The notes under the pieces are model-generated. The model made no database searches and was not told the DNA's origin. It was given only the letters and a program-made list of their open reading frames with translations. Below, piece by piece: positions 27,066 to 35,717 of a stretch of DNA of 64,000 nt. The translations under genes were made by a program, and so were the position numbers. Source of the DNA: Methylopila capsulata (GTDB taxonomy: Bacteria; Pseudomonadota; Alphaproteobacteria; Rhizobiales; Methylopilaceae); assembly GCF_016907975.1 (NCBI RefSeq), contig NZ_JAFBCY010000005.1:186001-250000 (forward strand), read 5' to 3'. Within the stretch, counting starts at the first letter, position 1. Each line of letters opens with the position of its first letter.

Positions 27066-28292
27066 ATGAACTACGACGACGTCTTCCGTCACGCGGTCGA
27101 GCAGCTTCACCTTGAGAAGCGCTATCGCGTTTTCGCCGATCTCGAACGCCGCGCGGGCGACTTCCCGCACGCGACGTGGCACGCGGCCGACGGCCCGCGC
27201 GACGTCGTGATGTGGTGCTCCAACGACTATCTCGGCATGGGCCAGCACCCCAAGGTGCTCACCGCCATGACCGAGACGGTCAACCGGCTCGGCGCCGGCG
27301 CCGGCGGCACGCGCAACATCGCCGGCACCAACCACCCGCTCGTGATGCTAGAGCATGAGCTTGCCGATCTCCACGGCAAGGAGGCCGGGCTGGTGTTCTC
27401 CTCCGGCTACGTCTCGAACGAGGCCGGCATCTCGACCATCGCCCGGCTGTTGCCGGACTGCGTGATCCTCTCCGACGCGCTGAACCACGCCTCGATGATC
27501 GCGGGCGTGCGCGGCTCGGGCTGCGACAAGAAGATCTTCGCCCACAACGACGCCGAAGACCTCGAGCGCCTGCTGAAAGAGGCCGGCGACCGGCCGAAGC
27601 TGATCGCCTTCGAGAGCGTCTACTCGATGGATGGCGACATCGCGCCCATCAAGGCGTTCTGCGACCTCGCCGACCGCTACGGCGCCATGACCTATCTCGA
27701 CGAGGTCCATGCGGTCGGCATGTACGGCCCGCGCGGCGCCGGCATCGCCGAGCGCGAGGGCGTCATGGACCGGATCGACGTGATCGAGGGCACGCTCGCC
27801 AAGGCCTTCGGCGTGATCGGCGGCTATATCACCGGCACGCGTTCGCTGATCGACGCGGTGCGTTCCTACGCGCCCGGCTTCATCTTCACCACCGCCATGC
27901 CGCCGGCGATCGCCGCCGCGGCGCGGGCCTCGGTCGCCCATCTCAAGACGTCGCAGAGCGAGCGTGACCGGCACCAGGCCCAGGCCGCGCGCACCAAGGC
28001 CGCGCTCGCCGACCGCGGCCTGCCGGTGATGGACTCCGAGACGCACATCGTGCCGGTGTTCGTGGGGTGCCCCGAGAAGGCGAAGGCCGCCACCGACATG
28101 CTGCTGGCCGAGCACGGCATCTACATCCAGCCCATCAACTACCCCACCGTGCCCCGCGGCGCCGAGCGGCTGCGCATCACCCCGACGCCGTTCCACGACG
28201 ACGCGCTGGTGGCGAAGCTCGCCCGCGCGCTGGACGCGGTGTGGACCAAGCTCGATCTTCCGCGCCGCCCGATCGCCCAGGCCGCCGAATAA
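27066..28292 (+). CDS. hemA: 5-aminolevulinate synthase (C4 pathway)
   Basis: 408 residues starting [23 protein letters not shown], the alphaproteobacterial ALAS start, with [18 protein letters not shown], the [19 protein letters not shown] region and the PLP lysine in [13 protein letters not shown]. It joins glycine and succinyl-CoA to give aminolevulinate, the first step of heme and cobalamin synthesis in this lineage. It directly follows an iron-uptake pair on the same strand, linking iron supply to heme synthesis. GAGAGG precedes the ATG. This gene is the best single taxonomic marker in the window. Confidence 0.96.
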   Translation: MNYDDVFRHAVEQLHLEKRYRVFADLERRAGDFPHATWHAADGPRDVVMWCSNDYLGMGQHPKVLTAMTETVNRLGAGAGGTRNIAGTNHPLVMLEHELADLHGKEAGLVFSSGYVSNEAGISTIARLLPDCVILSDALNHASMIAGVRGSGCDKKIFAHNDAEDLERLLKEAGDRPKLIAFESVYSMDGDIAPIKAFCDLADRYGAMTYLDEVHAVGMYGPRGAGIAEREGVMDRIDVIEGTLAKAFGVIGGYITGTRSLIDAVRSYAPGFIFTTAMPPAIAAAARASVAHLKTSQSERDRHQAQAARTKAALADRGLPVMDSETHIVPVFVGCPEKAKAATDMLLAEHGIYIQPINYPTVPRGAERLRITPTPFHDDALVAKLARALDAVWTKLDLPRRPIAQAAE

Positions 28293-28335
28293 GGCGGCGC
28301 CGGCGGGCGGGGACAAGGCGGCGCTTCCACGAGGC

Positions 28336-28854
28336 ATGCCCCTGAGCGACGCCGCCGCCCTGCCCTATCGCCCCAATGTCGGCGTCGCGCTGTTCGACGC
28401 GCGCGGCCGCGTGCTGATCGCCCGGCGCATCGGCGACGACGGCCCGGAGGTGCTGGTCCCCGGCTGTGAATGGCAGATGCCCCAGGGCGGGATCGACCCC
28501 GACGAGGACATCGAAGCCGCGGCGCGGCGTGAGCTGTTCGAGGAGACCGGGGTGCGCAGCGCCTCCCTCATCGGCGCGCATCCCGCGTGGCTGACCTACG
28601 ATTTTCCGCGCTACGACGGCCCGCCCCACAAGCTCGCGGCCTTCCGCGGCCAGCGCCAGCGCTGGTTCGCCATGCGCTTCCAGGGCGTGGAAGGCGAGAT
28701 CGATCTCGCCCCGGCCGACGCCGGCGCCGAGCCGGAGTTTTCGGAGTGGCGCTGGGAACGTCTGGACCGGCTCCCGGCGATGGTCGTGCCCTACAAGCGC
28801 GCGATCTATCTGGAGGTCGCGCGCGCCTTCGCGCCCTTCGCCGAAGGCGGCTGA
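28336..28854 (+). CDS. rppH: RNA pyrophosphohydrolase (Nudix)
   Basis: 172 residues, the usual RppH length. The Nudix box is complete: GGIDPDED with the E at the right place, then RELFEETGV, matching G-x5-E-x7-RE-x2-EE-x-G-x. The start YRPNVGVALFDARGRVLIARR and the WLTYDFP segment are RppH-like. It removes pyrophosphate from 5' triphosphate RNA ends, which starts mRNA decay by RNase E. It sits 43 bases after hemA on the same strand. Confidence 0.93.
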   Translation: MPLSDAAALPYRPNVGVALFDARGRVLIARRIGDDGPEVLVPGCEWQMPQGGIDPDEDIEAAARRELFEETGVRSASLIGAHPAWLTYDFPRYDGPPHKLAAFRGQRQRWFAMRFQGVEGEIDLAPADAGAEPEFSEWRWERLDRLPAMVVPYKRAIYLEVARAFAPFAEGG

Positions 28855-28916
28855 ACAAAGCGGGGAACCGCAACGCCCGCAGGGCTGTTCTCCTCCCGCG
28901 AAGAGGGGACTGCACG

Positions 28917-29720
28917 ATGGCCGGACGGGCGTTCTGGAAGGGATATCTCAAGCTCTCGCTCGTCACCTGCCCGGTGGCGATGACGCCAGCGACCTCCGAG
29001 AGCGAGAAGGTGCGTTTCCACACCCTGAGCCGCGCCACCGGAGCGCGCGTGGTCAGCGAATACGTCGACTCGGTCACGGGCGATCCCGTCGAGCGCGAGG
29101 ACGAGGTCAAGGGCTACCCGCGCGGCGAGGACGACCACGTCCTGCTGGAGGACGAGGAGCTCGACGCGGTCGCCCTCGACACGACCCACACCATCGACGT
29201 CGAGATGTTCGCGCCCGCCGATTCCGTCGGCTGGATCTGGTACGACAAGCCGCATTACCTCGTCCCCGACGACAAGGTCGGAGAGGAGGCCTTCTCCGTG
29301 ATCCGCGAGGCCATGGCCGCGACCGGCATGGTCGGGATTTCGCGGCTCGTGCTCTACCGCCGCGAGCGCGCCGTGCTGCTGGAGCCGCGCGGCAAGGGCA
29401 TCGTGCTCTGGACCCTGCGCTACGGCGACGAGGTGCGCGATCCGGAGGACTATTTCGGCGGCCTGGAGACCGACAAGCCCGACCCGAAGCTGATGACCCT
29501 GGTCACCTCGCTGATCGAGGAGCGCACCAAGCCGTGGTCGCCCAAGATGGTGGACGATCCGGTGCAGGCCCGCCTGCTGGAACTGATCGCCTCGCGGAAA
29601 AAGGGGCGGAAGACCAAGCCGAAGGCGAAGGCCGAGGAGCCCGCCGAGACCGGCAAGGTCATCAGCATCATGGACGCGCTCAGGAAGAGCCTCGCGAAGG
29701 AGAGCGGCGGGAAGCGGTGA
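28917..29720 (+). CDS. ku: Ku protein (first copy)
   Basis: 267 residues, the bacterial Ku core: MAGRAFWKGYLKLSLVTCPVAM at the start, VRFHTLSRATGARV, and the barrel segment around LVLYRRERAVLLEPRGKGIVLW. A short Lys-rich C-terminus (KKGRKTKPKAKAE) follows. Ku homodimers thread onto double-strand DNA ends and recruit LigD for non-homologous end joining. GAGGGGAC precedes the ATG. It is convergent with ligD, whose other neighbour is a second Ku gene, so the locus encodes two different Ku subunits. Confidence 0.92.
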   Translation: MAGRAFWKGYLKLSLVTCPVAMTPATSESEKVRFHTLSRATGARVVSEYVDSVTGDPVEREDEVKGYPRGEDDHVLLEDEELDAVALDTTHTIDVEMFAPADSVGWIWYDKPHYLVPDDKVGEEAFSVIREAMAATGMVGISRLVLYRRERAVLLEPRGKGIVLWTLRYGDEVRDPEDYFGGLETDKPDPKLMTLVTSLIEERTKPWSPKMVDDPVQARLLELIASRKKGRKTKPKAKAEEPAETGKVISIMDALRKSLAKESGGKR

Positions 29721-29754
29721 GCCTCACGGCTGCGGCTGCCCCAAGCTACCGCGA

Positions 29755-29920
29755 GCCGTCGTCCCTCCGGCTTGACCGGAGGACCCATCTCGAGCGTCGA
29801 GCTCTGCGTCGAACATGGATGGTCCGGTCAAGCCGGACCATGACGGCGAGAGGCCCCCCGGCGCTGCGGGCAATTCTGAACTAGCGGCGTTTCTGGGTCC
29901 CGGCTCAAGGCCGGGACATG
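29755..29920. repeat. Intergenic palindrome between ku and ligD
   Basis: TCCGGCTTGACCGGAGGACC (29765-29784) and GGTCCGGTCAAGCCGGACC (29821-29839) are inverted arms of one palindrome, and GGGTCCCGGCTCAAGGCCGG follows at about 29893-29912. These read like the dispersed intergenic palindromes of Hyphomicrobiales (the 'CCCGGCTTGACCCGGG' type). They lie between two converging genes, so they may also end transcription from both sides. The 222-base gap holds no credible gene. Confidence 0.65.
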
Positions 29921-29942
29921 AGCATGAGGGCGTCGGCGGAGC

Positions 29943-32465
29943 TTACCGTCTCTTGCGGCGCGCACCGCCCGTTTCGCCCTCCGGCAGCGGCTTCGCGGCC
30001 TTCCGGAAGCCCGCCCAGGGGTCTTTGTCCAGCGCCGCCAGCCTCTGCGGCATGTTCGCAACCGTGAAATAGGCCGGGCCGATCGCGGGTCCCAATTCGT
30101 CCCAGGCGAGCGGCGCGGAGACGGCCGCGCCCGGGCGCGCGCGGGTCGAATAGGGCGCGACCGCGGTCTGGCCCCGGCCGTTGCGCAGGTAGTCGATCAG
30201 GATCTTGCCGCGCCGCTTGGCCTTCGACACGGTCGCGACATAGGCCTTGGGGTCGTCCGCCGCCATTGCCTCCGCGATCGCCTTGGTGAAGGCCTTCGCC
30301 TCCGGCCACTCCGCCCGCGGCTCCAGCGGCGCGACCACGTGCAGGCCTTTGCCGCCCGACGTCTTGACGAAGGCCGCGAGACCCGCCGCCTCCAGCCGCG
30401 CCTTGGCCTCATGCGCCGCCGCGATCACCCGGTCCCAGCCGACGCCGTCGCCCGGATCGAGGTCGAGGATGATCATGTCCGGCCGCTCGAGGTCTTTCAG
30501 CGCCGAGCCCCAGGGGTGAATCTCCAGCACTCCGCCCTGCACCAGGCCGAGCAGGCCCTCGCGGCTGTCGATCGTGAGCACCGGCTCGTCGTCGGTCGGG
30601 TCGGGCGCCTGCCCGATCGCGGCGTTCATGCCCTTCCAGCCGTGCTTCTGGAAAAAGCACTGGTCCTTCACCCCGCCGGGGCAGCGCAGCAGCGACAGCG
30701 GCCGGCCGACGATGAAGGGCGCGATCTTCGGCCAGACCTCCATGTAGTAGTCGGCGAGGCCCTGTTTGGTGACGCCGACGTCGGGCCAGTACACCCGGTC
30801 GGGATGCGTCAGGCGAACGTTCGGGGCGGAGACCTTTTCGGCCCGCGGCGCCTCGTCCGGCGAGGACGCTTCCTCGCGCTTCACCTCCTCCGCCGGCTTG
30901 TCCTCGCGCAGGCCGCGGAACGAGGCGTGGCGCAGGTGGTGGTCGCCGGTCCAGGCTCGGAACTCGACCTCGGCGACGAGATCGGGCCGCACGTAGCGCA
31001 CGCCGCGGGCTTCGTCGGCGGTCAGCTTGGTCGCGAACGGCGACCGCTTGACCTCGCGCTCCTGCAGGCGCGCGAACAGGTCCCGCGCGATCTTGGCGGA
31101 GAAGCCGGTCCCGACCCGGCCCACGGTGACAAGCTTCGTTCCCTCATGCACGCCGACGACCAGCGAGCCGATCGCGTCCTTGGCGCCGCTGGAGAGCGTG
31201 TAGCCGCCGATCACGAACTCCTGCCGGTGGGTGCACTTCGACTTGATCCAGCTGCGCCCGCGGCCTGAACGGTAGGGCGCCTCGCGGTCCTTTGAGACCA
31301 CGCCTTCGAGGCTGAGGCGGCAGGCGTGCTGCAGCACCAGGCCGCCGTTCTCCTCGAAATGCTCGCTGAGCTTCACGATCGGTCCGCCCTCGCCCACGAG
31401 CTTGGCGAGCGCCGCCTTGCGGTCGATCAGCGAGCAGGGCCTCAAGTCCTCGCCGTCGCGGAACAGCAGGTCGAAGACGTAGAACACGAAGCTGTTCGTC
31501 CGCCCCTCGCTCAGCGCCTCCTGCAGCGCGGAGAAGTCGGACGCGCCGGCGTCGTTCTCGACGATCAGCTCGCCGTCTATCATAGCCTCGGTCACCGGCA
31601 GCGCTCTCAGCGCCTCGACCACGCGGGGGCCGAAGCGGTCGGTCCAATCGAGGCCGCTCCGGGTCATCAGCCGCACCTCGCCGTCCGCGATCCGGGCGAT
31701 CAGGCGGTAGCCGTCAAACTTGATCTCGTGGATCCATTTCGTCCCCGCCGGCGCCTTGGCGGCGAGGGTCGCGAGCGCCGGCTCCACGAAGTCGGGCGTC
31801 GCAGCCTTCTTCGCCTTCTTGAGCTTCGACGGCGGGGAGGCCGAGCGCCTGGTCTTCGGACCCTCGATCTTGCCAGTCTTCGAAGACCACCCCGGCGCCT
31901 CGCCGGCGATCTCCTCCAGCACGCGGCCGGTCTTCACCGACTCCGGACGCTCCTCCAGGATGTCCGGCGCGCCCTCGTCGCGGCCCGCCTCGTCGTCCCC
32001 CTTGATCAGCAGCCAGTTGTCGCGCTTCTCGCCGCGCTTGCGGGCCATCCGCACCAGATTCCAGCGGCCGCCGAGCTTCTCGCCGTGCAGCTCGAACTCG
32101 AGGTGGCCCTTGGCGAAGCCGCGCTTGGGGTCGGCCAGCGGCGTCCACGTCCCGCGGTCCCACAGGATGACCGTGCCGCCGCCGTACTCGCCCTTCGGGA
32201 TCGTGCCCTCGAAATCGCCATAGGCGAGCGGATGGTCCTCGACCTCCACCGCGAGGCGCTTTTCGCCGACGACCAGGCTCGGCCCCTTCGCCACCGCCCA
32301 GCTCTTCAGCACGCCGTCGAACTCCAGCCGCAGGTCGTAGTGCAGCCGGGTCGCGTCGTGCTTCTGGATCAGGTAGGCGTCGCCGCCGGCGGACGCCGCC
32401 GCGTCGCCGGAAGGCTCGCTGGTCTTCTTGAAGTCGCGCTTTCGCCGGTAGACGTCGAGCGCCAT
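29943..32465 (-). CDS. ligD: DNA ligase D (phosphoesterase-ligase-polymerase)
   Basis: 840 residues in the order phosphoesterase, ligase, polymerase. The phosphoesterase (about 1-190) has HDATRLHYDLRLE and VEDHPLAYGDFEGTIPKGEYG. The ATP ligase domain (about 225-530) has the nucleotidyl-accepting lysine in HEIKFDGYR. The primase-like polymerase (about 560-840) has THPDRVYWPD, LLRCPGGVKDQCFFQKH and the metal motif DLDPGDG. It processes and seals DNA ends brought together by Ku. It is two bases downstream of the second ku gene and probably co-transcribed with it. All three domains look complete. Confidence 0.95.
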   Translation of the reverse strand: MALDVYRRKRDFKKTSEPSGDAAASAGGDAYLIQKHDATRLHYDLRLEFDGVLKSWAVAKGPSLVVGEKRLAVEVEDHPLAYGDFEGTIPKGEYGGGTVILWDRGTWTPLADPKRGFAKGHLEFELHGEKLGGRWNLVRMARKRGEKRDNWLLIKGDDEAGRDEGAPDILEERPESVKTGRVLEEIAGEAPGWSSKTGKIEGPKTRRSASPPSKLKKAKKAATPDFVEPALATLAAKAPAGTKWIHEIKFDGYRLIARIADGEVRLMTRSGLDWTDRFGPRVVEALRALPVTEAMIDGELIVENDAGASDFSALQEALSEGRTNSFVFYVFDLLFRDGEDLRPCSLIDRKAALAKLVGEGGPIVKLSEHFEENGGLVLQHACRLSLEGVVSKDREAPYRSGRGRSWIKSKCTHRQEFVIGGYTLSSGAKDAIGSLVVGVHEGTKLVTVGRVGTGFSAKIARDLFARLQEREVKRSPFATKLTADEARGVRYVRPDLVAEVEFRAWTGDHHLRHASFRGLREDKPAEEVKREEASSPDEAPRAEKVSAPNVRLTHPDRVYWPDVGVTKQGLADYYMEVWPKIAPFIVGRPLSLLRCPGGVKDQCFFQKHGWKGMNAAIGQAPDPTDDEPVLTIDSREGLLGLVQGGVLEIHPWGSALKDLERPDMIILDLDPGDGVGWDRVIAAAHEAKARLEAAGLAAFVKTSGGKGLHVVAPLEPRAEWPEAKAFTKAIAEAMAADDPKAYVATVSKAKRRGKILIDYLRNGRGQTAVAPYSTRARPGAAVSAPLAWDELGPAIGPAYFTVANMPQRLAALDKDPWAGFRKAAKPLPEGETGGARRKRR

Positions 32466-32467
32466 GG

Positions 32468-33376
32468 TCAGCTCGCCTTGCGGCGCTCCGCGGTCCTGGC
32501 GGGCGCAGACTTGGCGGGCGCTTTCGCCTTCGTCTTGGCGGGGGCCGGCTTCGCCTTCGACGTCTTTGACGCCGTCTTGGCGGAAGTCTTGGCCTGGTCG
32601 TCCTTAAGACCGGCGCTCTCGCGCAGCGCCGCCAGGAGATCGGTGACCTTCGCCGGCGCCTTGGGCTTCTTCGGCGTGATCTTGCGACCCTCCACCTTGG
32701 CCTGCACCAGCTCCGCGAGCGCGGCCTCGTAGCGGTCTTCGGTGGCGGCGGGGTCGAAGGTCCCGCGCTTGGTGTCGATGATGTGGCGGGCGAGGTCGAG
32801 CATCTCGCCCTTGATCTTGCCGGCGGCCAAGTCCCGGAACGCCTCCGTCGCCGAGCGCACCTCGTAGTCGAAGTTCAGCGTGGTCCCGATCAGCCCGTCG
32901 CCGTGGGGGCGGATGAGCACCGTGCGCTCGCGCCGGAACAGCACCGTGCGGGCGAGCGCGACGACCTTCTTCGCGCGCATGCCCTCGCGCAGCAGCGCGA
33001 AGGCCTCCTCCGCCGCGCCGTCGGCGGGCGCGAGGTAGTAGGGCTTGTCGAAATAGACGTCGTCGACCGCGTCGCAGGCGATGAAGGCGTCGACGTCGAG
33101 CGTCTTGTCGCTCTCGGGCGTCGCGGCCGCCACCTCCTCGGGCTCCAGCGTCACGTATTCGCCGGACGCGACCTCGTAGCCCTTCACCTGGTCGTCGCGC
33201 TCCACCGGGTCGCCGGTCTCGCTGTCGACGTAGCGACGCTTCACGCGGTTGCCGGTCTCGCGGTTGAGGGTGTGGAACGCAATGCGGTCGGAGGTCGACG
33301 CCGCGGTGTAGAGCGCGACGGCGCAGGCGACTTCGCCGACCTTCAGAAAGCCCTTCCAGTTTGCGCGCGGCGCCAC
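32468..33376 (-). CDS. ku: Ku protein (second copy, lysine-rich tail)
   Basis: 302 residues with the same core as the first copy (ANWKGFLKVGEVACAVALYT, IAFHTLNRETGNRV, FDKPYYLAP, VLFRRERTVLIRPHGDGLI). The last ~45 residues are strongly basic and Ala/Pro/Lys-rich (KPAPAKTKAKAPAKSAPA), longer than in copy one. In mycobacteria and rhizobia, such tails modulate DNA binding and LigD recruitment. It forms an operon with ligD, two bases apart. The differing tails suggest the two Ku proteins could form heterodimers or act under different conditions. Confidence 0.93.
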   Translation of the reverse strand: MAPRANWKGFLKVGEVACAVALYTAASTSDRIAFHTLNRETGNRVKRRYVDSETGDPVERDDQVKGYEVASGEYVTLEPEEVAAATPESDKTLDVDAFIACDAVDDVYFDKPYYLAPADGAAEEAFALLREGMRAKKVVALARTVLFRRERTVLIRPHGDGLIGTTLNFDYEVRSATEAFRDLAAGKIKGEMLDLARHIIDTKRGTFDPAATEDRYEAALAELVQAKVEGRKITPKKPKAPAKVTDLLAALRESAGLKDDQAKTSAKTASKTSKAKPAPAKTKAKAPAKSAPARTAERRKAS

Positions 33377-33445
33377 GGCGGTTCTCCGTTGAAGACGGAC
33401 TCGAACGTCGGGCGCGGCGTCCGGTTCCCCAAGGCTCTCAAGGGC

Positions 33446-34471
33446 TCAGGCGGAGCTGCGGCGGACCACCTCGTAGCCGATGTCGAACACCGCCTGCTCC
33501 GGCGTTTCGCCGGCGATGCGCTTCACCAGCATGGCGCCGGCCTCGGCCCCGATGTTGCGGCCGGCGATCCGCATGGTCGTCATGTCGAGCCCGGCCGGCT
33601 GGGCGAGCGCGAAATCGCCGAAGCCGGCGATTCCGAGCCGTCCCGGCACGTCGATCCCGCGCCGCCGCGCCTCGAACAGCGCGCCGGCCGCGAGCGTGTC
33701 GACCGAGCAGGCGACCGCGTCCGCCTCCGGGTGTTGGTCGAGCAGGGCGACCAGCGCCGCTGCGCCCTCCTCTAGCGTCGCCACCGGGCCGTGCAGCCGG
33801 ATCTCGCGCCGCGGCGCGCCGAGGTCGTCCATCGCGCGGCGGTAGCCGTCGAGGCGCTTCAGGCCGCGGCGATCCCGCTCTGAGCTGGGCGCGACGAAGG
33901 CGATCCGGCGGTAGCCGAAGCCGTGCAGCGCGAGCGTCATCGCCCGGCCCGCGTCCACGTTCGAGAAGCCCACCACCATGTCGACGGGCTCGGCCGGCAG
34001 GTCCCAGGTCTCGACGATCGGCACGCCGGCCGCCGCCAGCAGCCGCCGCGCGCGCGGGGTGTGGAACGCGTCGGTGAGCATGACGCCGTCCGGGCGCCGG
34101 CCGAGGATCGCCCGCAGCAGGCGCTCCTCGTCGGTCTCGGAGTAACCCGAGGAGCCCAGCAGGATGGTGAAGCCCGCCGCCTCCGCGGCCTCCGTCAGGC
34201 CTGCGATCGTCGGCGCGAAGATCGCGTTCTCGAAGGTCGAGACGACGGCGGCGATCAACCCGCTGCGGCGCGCGGCGAGGCTGCCGGCGACGAGGTCCGG
34301 CACGTAGTCGAGCTGCGCCATGGCGGCTTCGATGCGGGCGCGCGTCTCGGGCGCGACCTTCTCCGGCGTCCGGAGCGCGCGCGACACCGTCATCTGCGAC
34401 ACGCCGGCGAGCTCCGCCACGTCGTCCATGCGCAGCCGGCGGTCGCCGTCGGGCGTCTTCGCGTTGACCAT
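33446..34471 (-). CDS. LacI-family transcriptional regulator
   Basis: 341 residues from the ATG before VNAKTPDGD, which has GGAG upstream; the frame is open further but without family homology. The N-terminal helix-turn-helix is RMDDVAELAGVSQMTVSRAL with the hinge VAPETRARIEAAMAQLDYVPD. The periplasmic-binding-like domain has GLIAAVVSTFENAIFAP, YRRIAFVAPS and GIAGFGDFALAQPAG, GntR/GalR-like in style. It probably controls the divergent PhyH dioxygenase and transporter genes, where a TTGCGCAA-centred dyad was found. The inducer is unknown. Confidence 0.88.
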   Translation of the reverse strand: MVNAKTPDGDRRLRMDDVAELAGVSQMTVSRALRTPEKVAPETRARIEAAMAQLDYVPDLVAGSLAARRSGLIAAVVSTFENAIFAPTIAGLTEAAEAAGFTILLGSSGYSETDEERLLRAILGRRPDGVMLTDAFHTPRARRLLAAAGVPIVETWDLPAEPVDMVVGFSNVDAGRAMTLALHGFGYRRIAFVAPSSERDRRGLKRLDGYRRAMDDLGAPRREIRLHGPVATLEEGAAALVALLDQHPEADAVACSVDTLAAGALFEARRRGIDVPGRLGIAGFGDFALAQPAGLDMTTMRIAGRNIGAEAGAMLVKRIAGETPEQAVFDIGYEVVRRSSA

Positions 34472-34591
34472 GTCGCTCCACAGGGCGCGCAAACGGCGCC
34501 TCCAACCCGTGTTCGTCTTAGCGGGTTCGCGCCGCCGCGCCGAGCCCCGCGCAGGTCGGACGAGGGCGTCGAAAAATACCACGCCCCCGGG

Positions 34592-34620
34592 TTGACGGGT
34601 GCGACATGTTTGCGCAATCA
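34592..34620 (+). promoter_or_regulatory. Candidate promoter with overlapping LacI-type operator
   Basis: TTGACG (34592-34597) is followed after 17 bases by CAATCA (34615-34620), a plausible -35/-10 pair for the dioxygenase gene. The 14-base near-palindrome TGTTTGCGCAATCA (34607-34620) has the CG centre typical of LacI/GalR operators and overlaps the -10. The divergent LacI gene makes it the likely binder. Confidence 0.45.
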
Positions 34621-34677
34621 TCGTCATCGAGACCGGTTCCAAGCCGGCGAAACGGCATCACGAGGAGACGCCACGAC

Positions 34678-35589
34678 ATGCTCACCCAGGACCAGATCAA
34701 GGCCTATCACGAGGACGGCTACGTGCTCGTCGAAGACGCCGTCACCGGCCCGCTGCTCGAGGAGCTGCGCGCGCTGACCTACGGCATGATCGAGCGCTCC
34801 CGCGCCGTCACAGAGAACGACGCCGTCTTCGATCTCGACGAGGGCCACTCCAAGGACAGCCCCCGTCTGACCCGCATCAAACAGCCGCATGTGCACATGC
34901 CGGCCTTCTTCGAGGTGCTGCGCTCGCCGAAGGTCCGCGGCGTGCTCGAAGCCCTGCTTGGCCCTTCGGTGCGGCTGCAGACCAGCAAGCTCAACACCAA
35001 GGCGCCCGGCGGCGGCGCGGCGGTGGAGTGGCACCAGGACTGGGCGTTCTACCCTCACACCAACGACGACGTGCTGGCGATCGGCCTCATGCTGGAGGAC
35101 GTCGAGGAGGCGAACGGCCCGCTTCAGGTGGTCCCGGGCACGCATGAGGGGCCGATCCTCAGCCACTTCGTCAACGGCGTGTTCGCGGGCGCGATCGACC
35201 CCAACGACCCCTTGTTCGAGAAGGACAAGATCCGGATGCTGACCGGCAAGGCGGGCTCGATGTCGCTGCACCACTGCCGCACGCTGCACGGCTCCGCGCC
35301 CAACATGTCGGACCGCGCCCGGCTGATGTGCTTCTACGAGCTCTCGGCCGCCGACGCCTGGCCGCTGGCCGGGGCCGCCGGCGCCTTCGTCGGCATGAAC
35401 CAGAACCAGGTCTGGGACACCGTCACCAGCCGGATGGTGTTCGGCGAGCAGACCAACCGCCCGCGGCTGAAGGACGTGCCGGTGCTGCTGCCGCTGCCGC
35501 CGGCGCCGGACAGCTCCTCCATCTTCAAGGTCCAGAAGAGCGCGGGCGCCGTGTCCGCCTTCGCCAAGCCCGGAGAGCGCGCCGCCTGA
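34678..35589 (+). CDS. Phytanoyl-CoA dioxygenase (PhyH) family protein
   Basis: 303 residues. The double-stranded beta-helix motif WHQDWAFYPHTNDDVLAIG supplies HxD metal ligands; the distal His is in HHCRTLHGSAPN, and the 2-oxoglutarate arginine is expected shortly after, in DRARLMCFYE. Members are Fe(II)/2-oxoglutarate hydroxylases acting on small metabolites; many bacterial ones are catabolic (phosphonates, ectoine, quaternary amines). GAGGAG lies before the ATG. It is divergent from the LacI regulator and followed by an MHS transporter, so a substrate that is imported, hydroxylated and sensed is likely. Confidence 0.88.
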   Translation: MLTQDQIKAYHEDGYVLVEDAVTGPLLEELRALTYGMIERSRAVTENDAVFDLDEGHSKDSPRLTRIKQPHVHMPAFFEVLRSPKVRGVLEALLGPSVRLQTSKLNTKAPGGGAAVEWHQDWAFYPHTNDDVLAIGLMLEDVEEANGPLQVVPGTHEGPILSHFVNGVFAGAIDPNDPLFEKDKIRMLTGKAGSMSLHHCRTLHGSAPNMSDRARLMCFYELSAADAWPLAGAAGAFVGMNQNQVWDTVTSRMVFGEQTNRPRLKDVPVLLPLPPAPDSSSIFKVQKSAGAVSAFAKPGERAA

Positions 35590-35611
35590 CGCGACAGGCC
35601 CGATCGCACGA

Positions 35612-35687
35612 CCCGCCGCCGCGCCGAACGACGGCGGCGGGACAAAAAATTCCAGCGGAACGACCCGGCGTCCAACGAGGCGCCGGG
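35612..35687 (+). promoter_or_regulatory. Two hairpins between the dioxygenase and transporter genes
   Basis: A 10-bp perfect stem, CCCGCCGCCG (35612-35621) with CGGCGGCGGG (35632-35641), is followed by CCCGGCG (35664-35670) with CGCCGGG (35681-35687). A short A-run follows the first, not a T-run, so these are not classic terminators on this strand. They may protect the upstream mRNA or reduce readthrough into the transporter gene. Confidence 0.4.
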
Positions 35688-35717
35688 CGCCAAAACATAA
35701 GATCTGGGAGGATCGCC

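Noticed and set aside
35612-35641. Hairpin after the PhyH gene considered as an intrinsic terminator
   Set aside because: The stem is followed by an A-run, not a T-run, on the plus strand, and the gene downstream is on the same strand and likely co-regulated.
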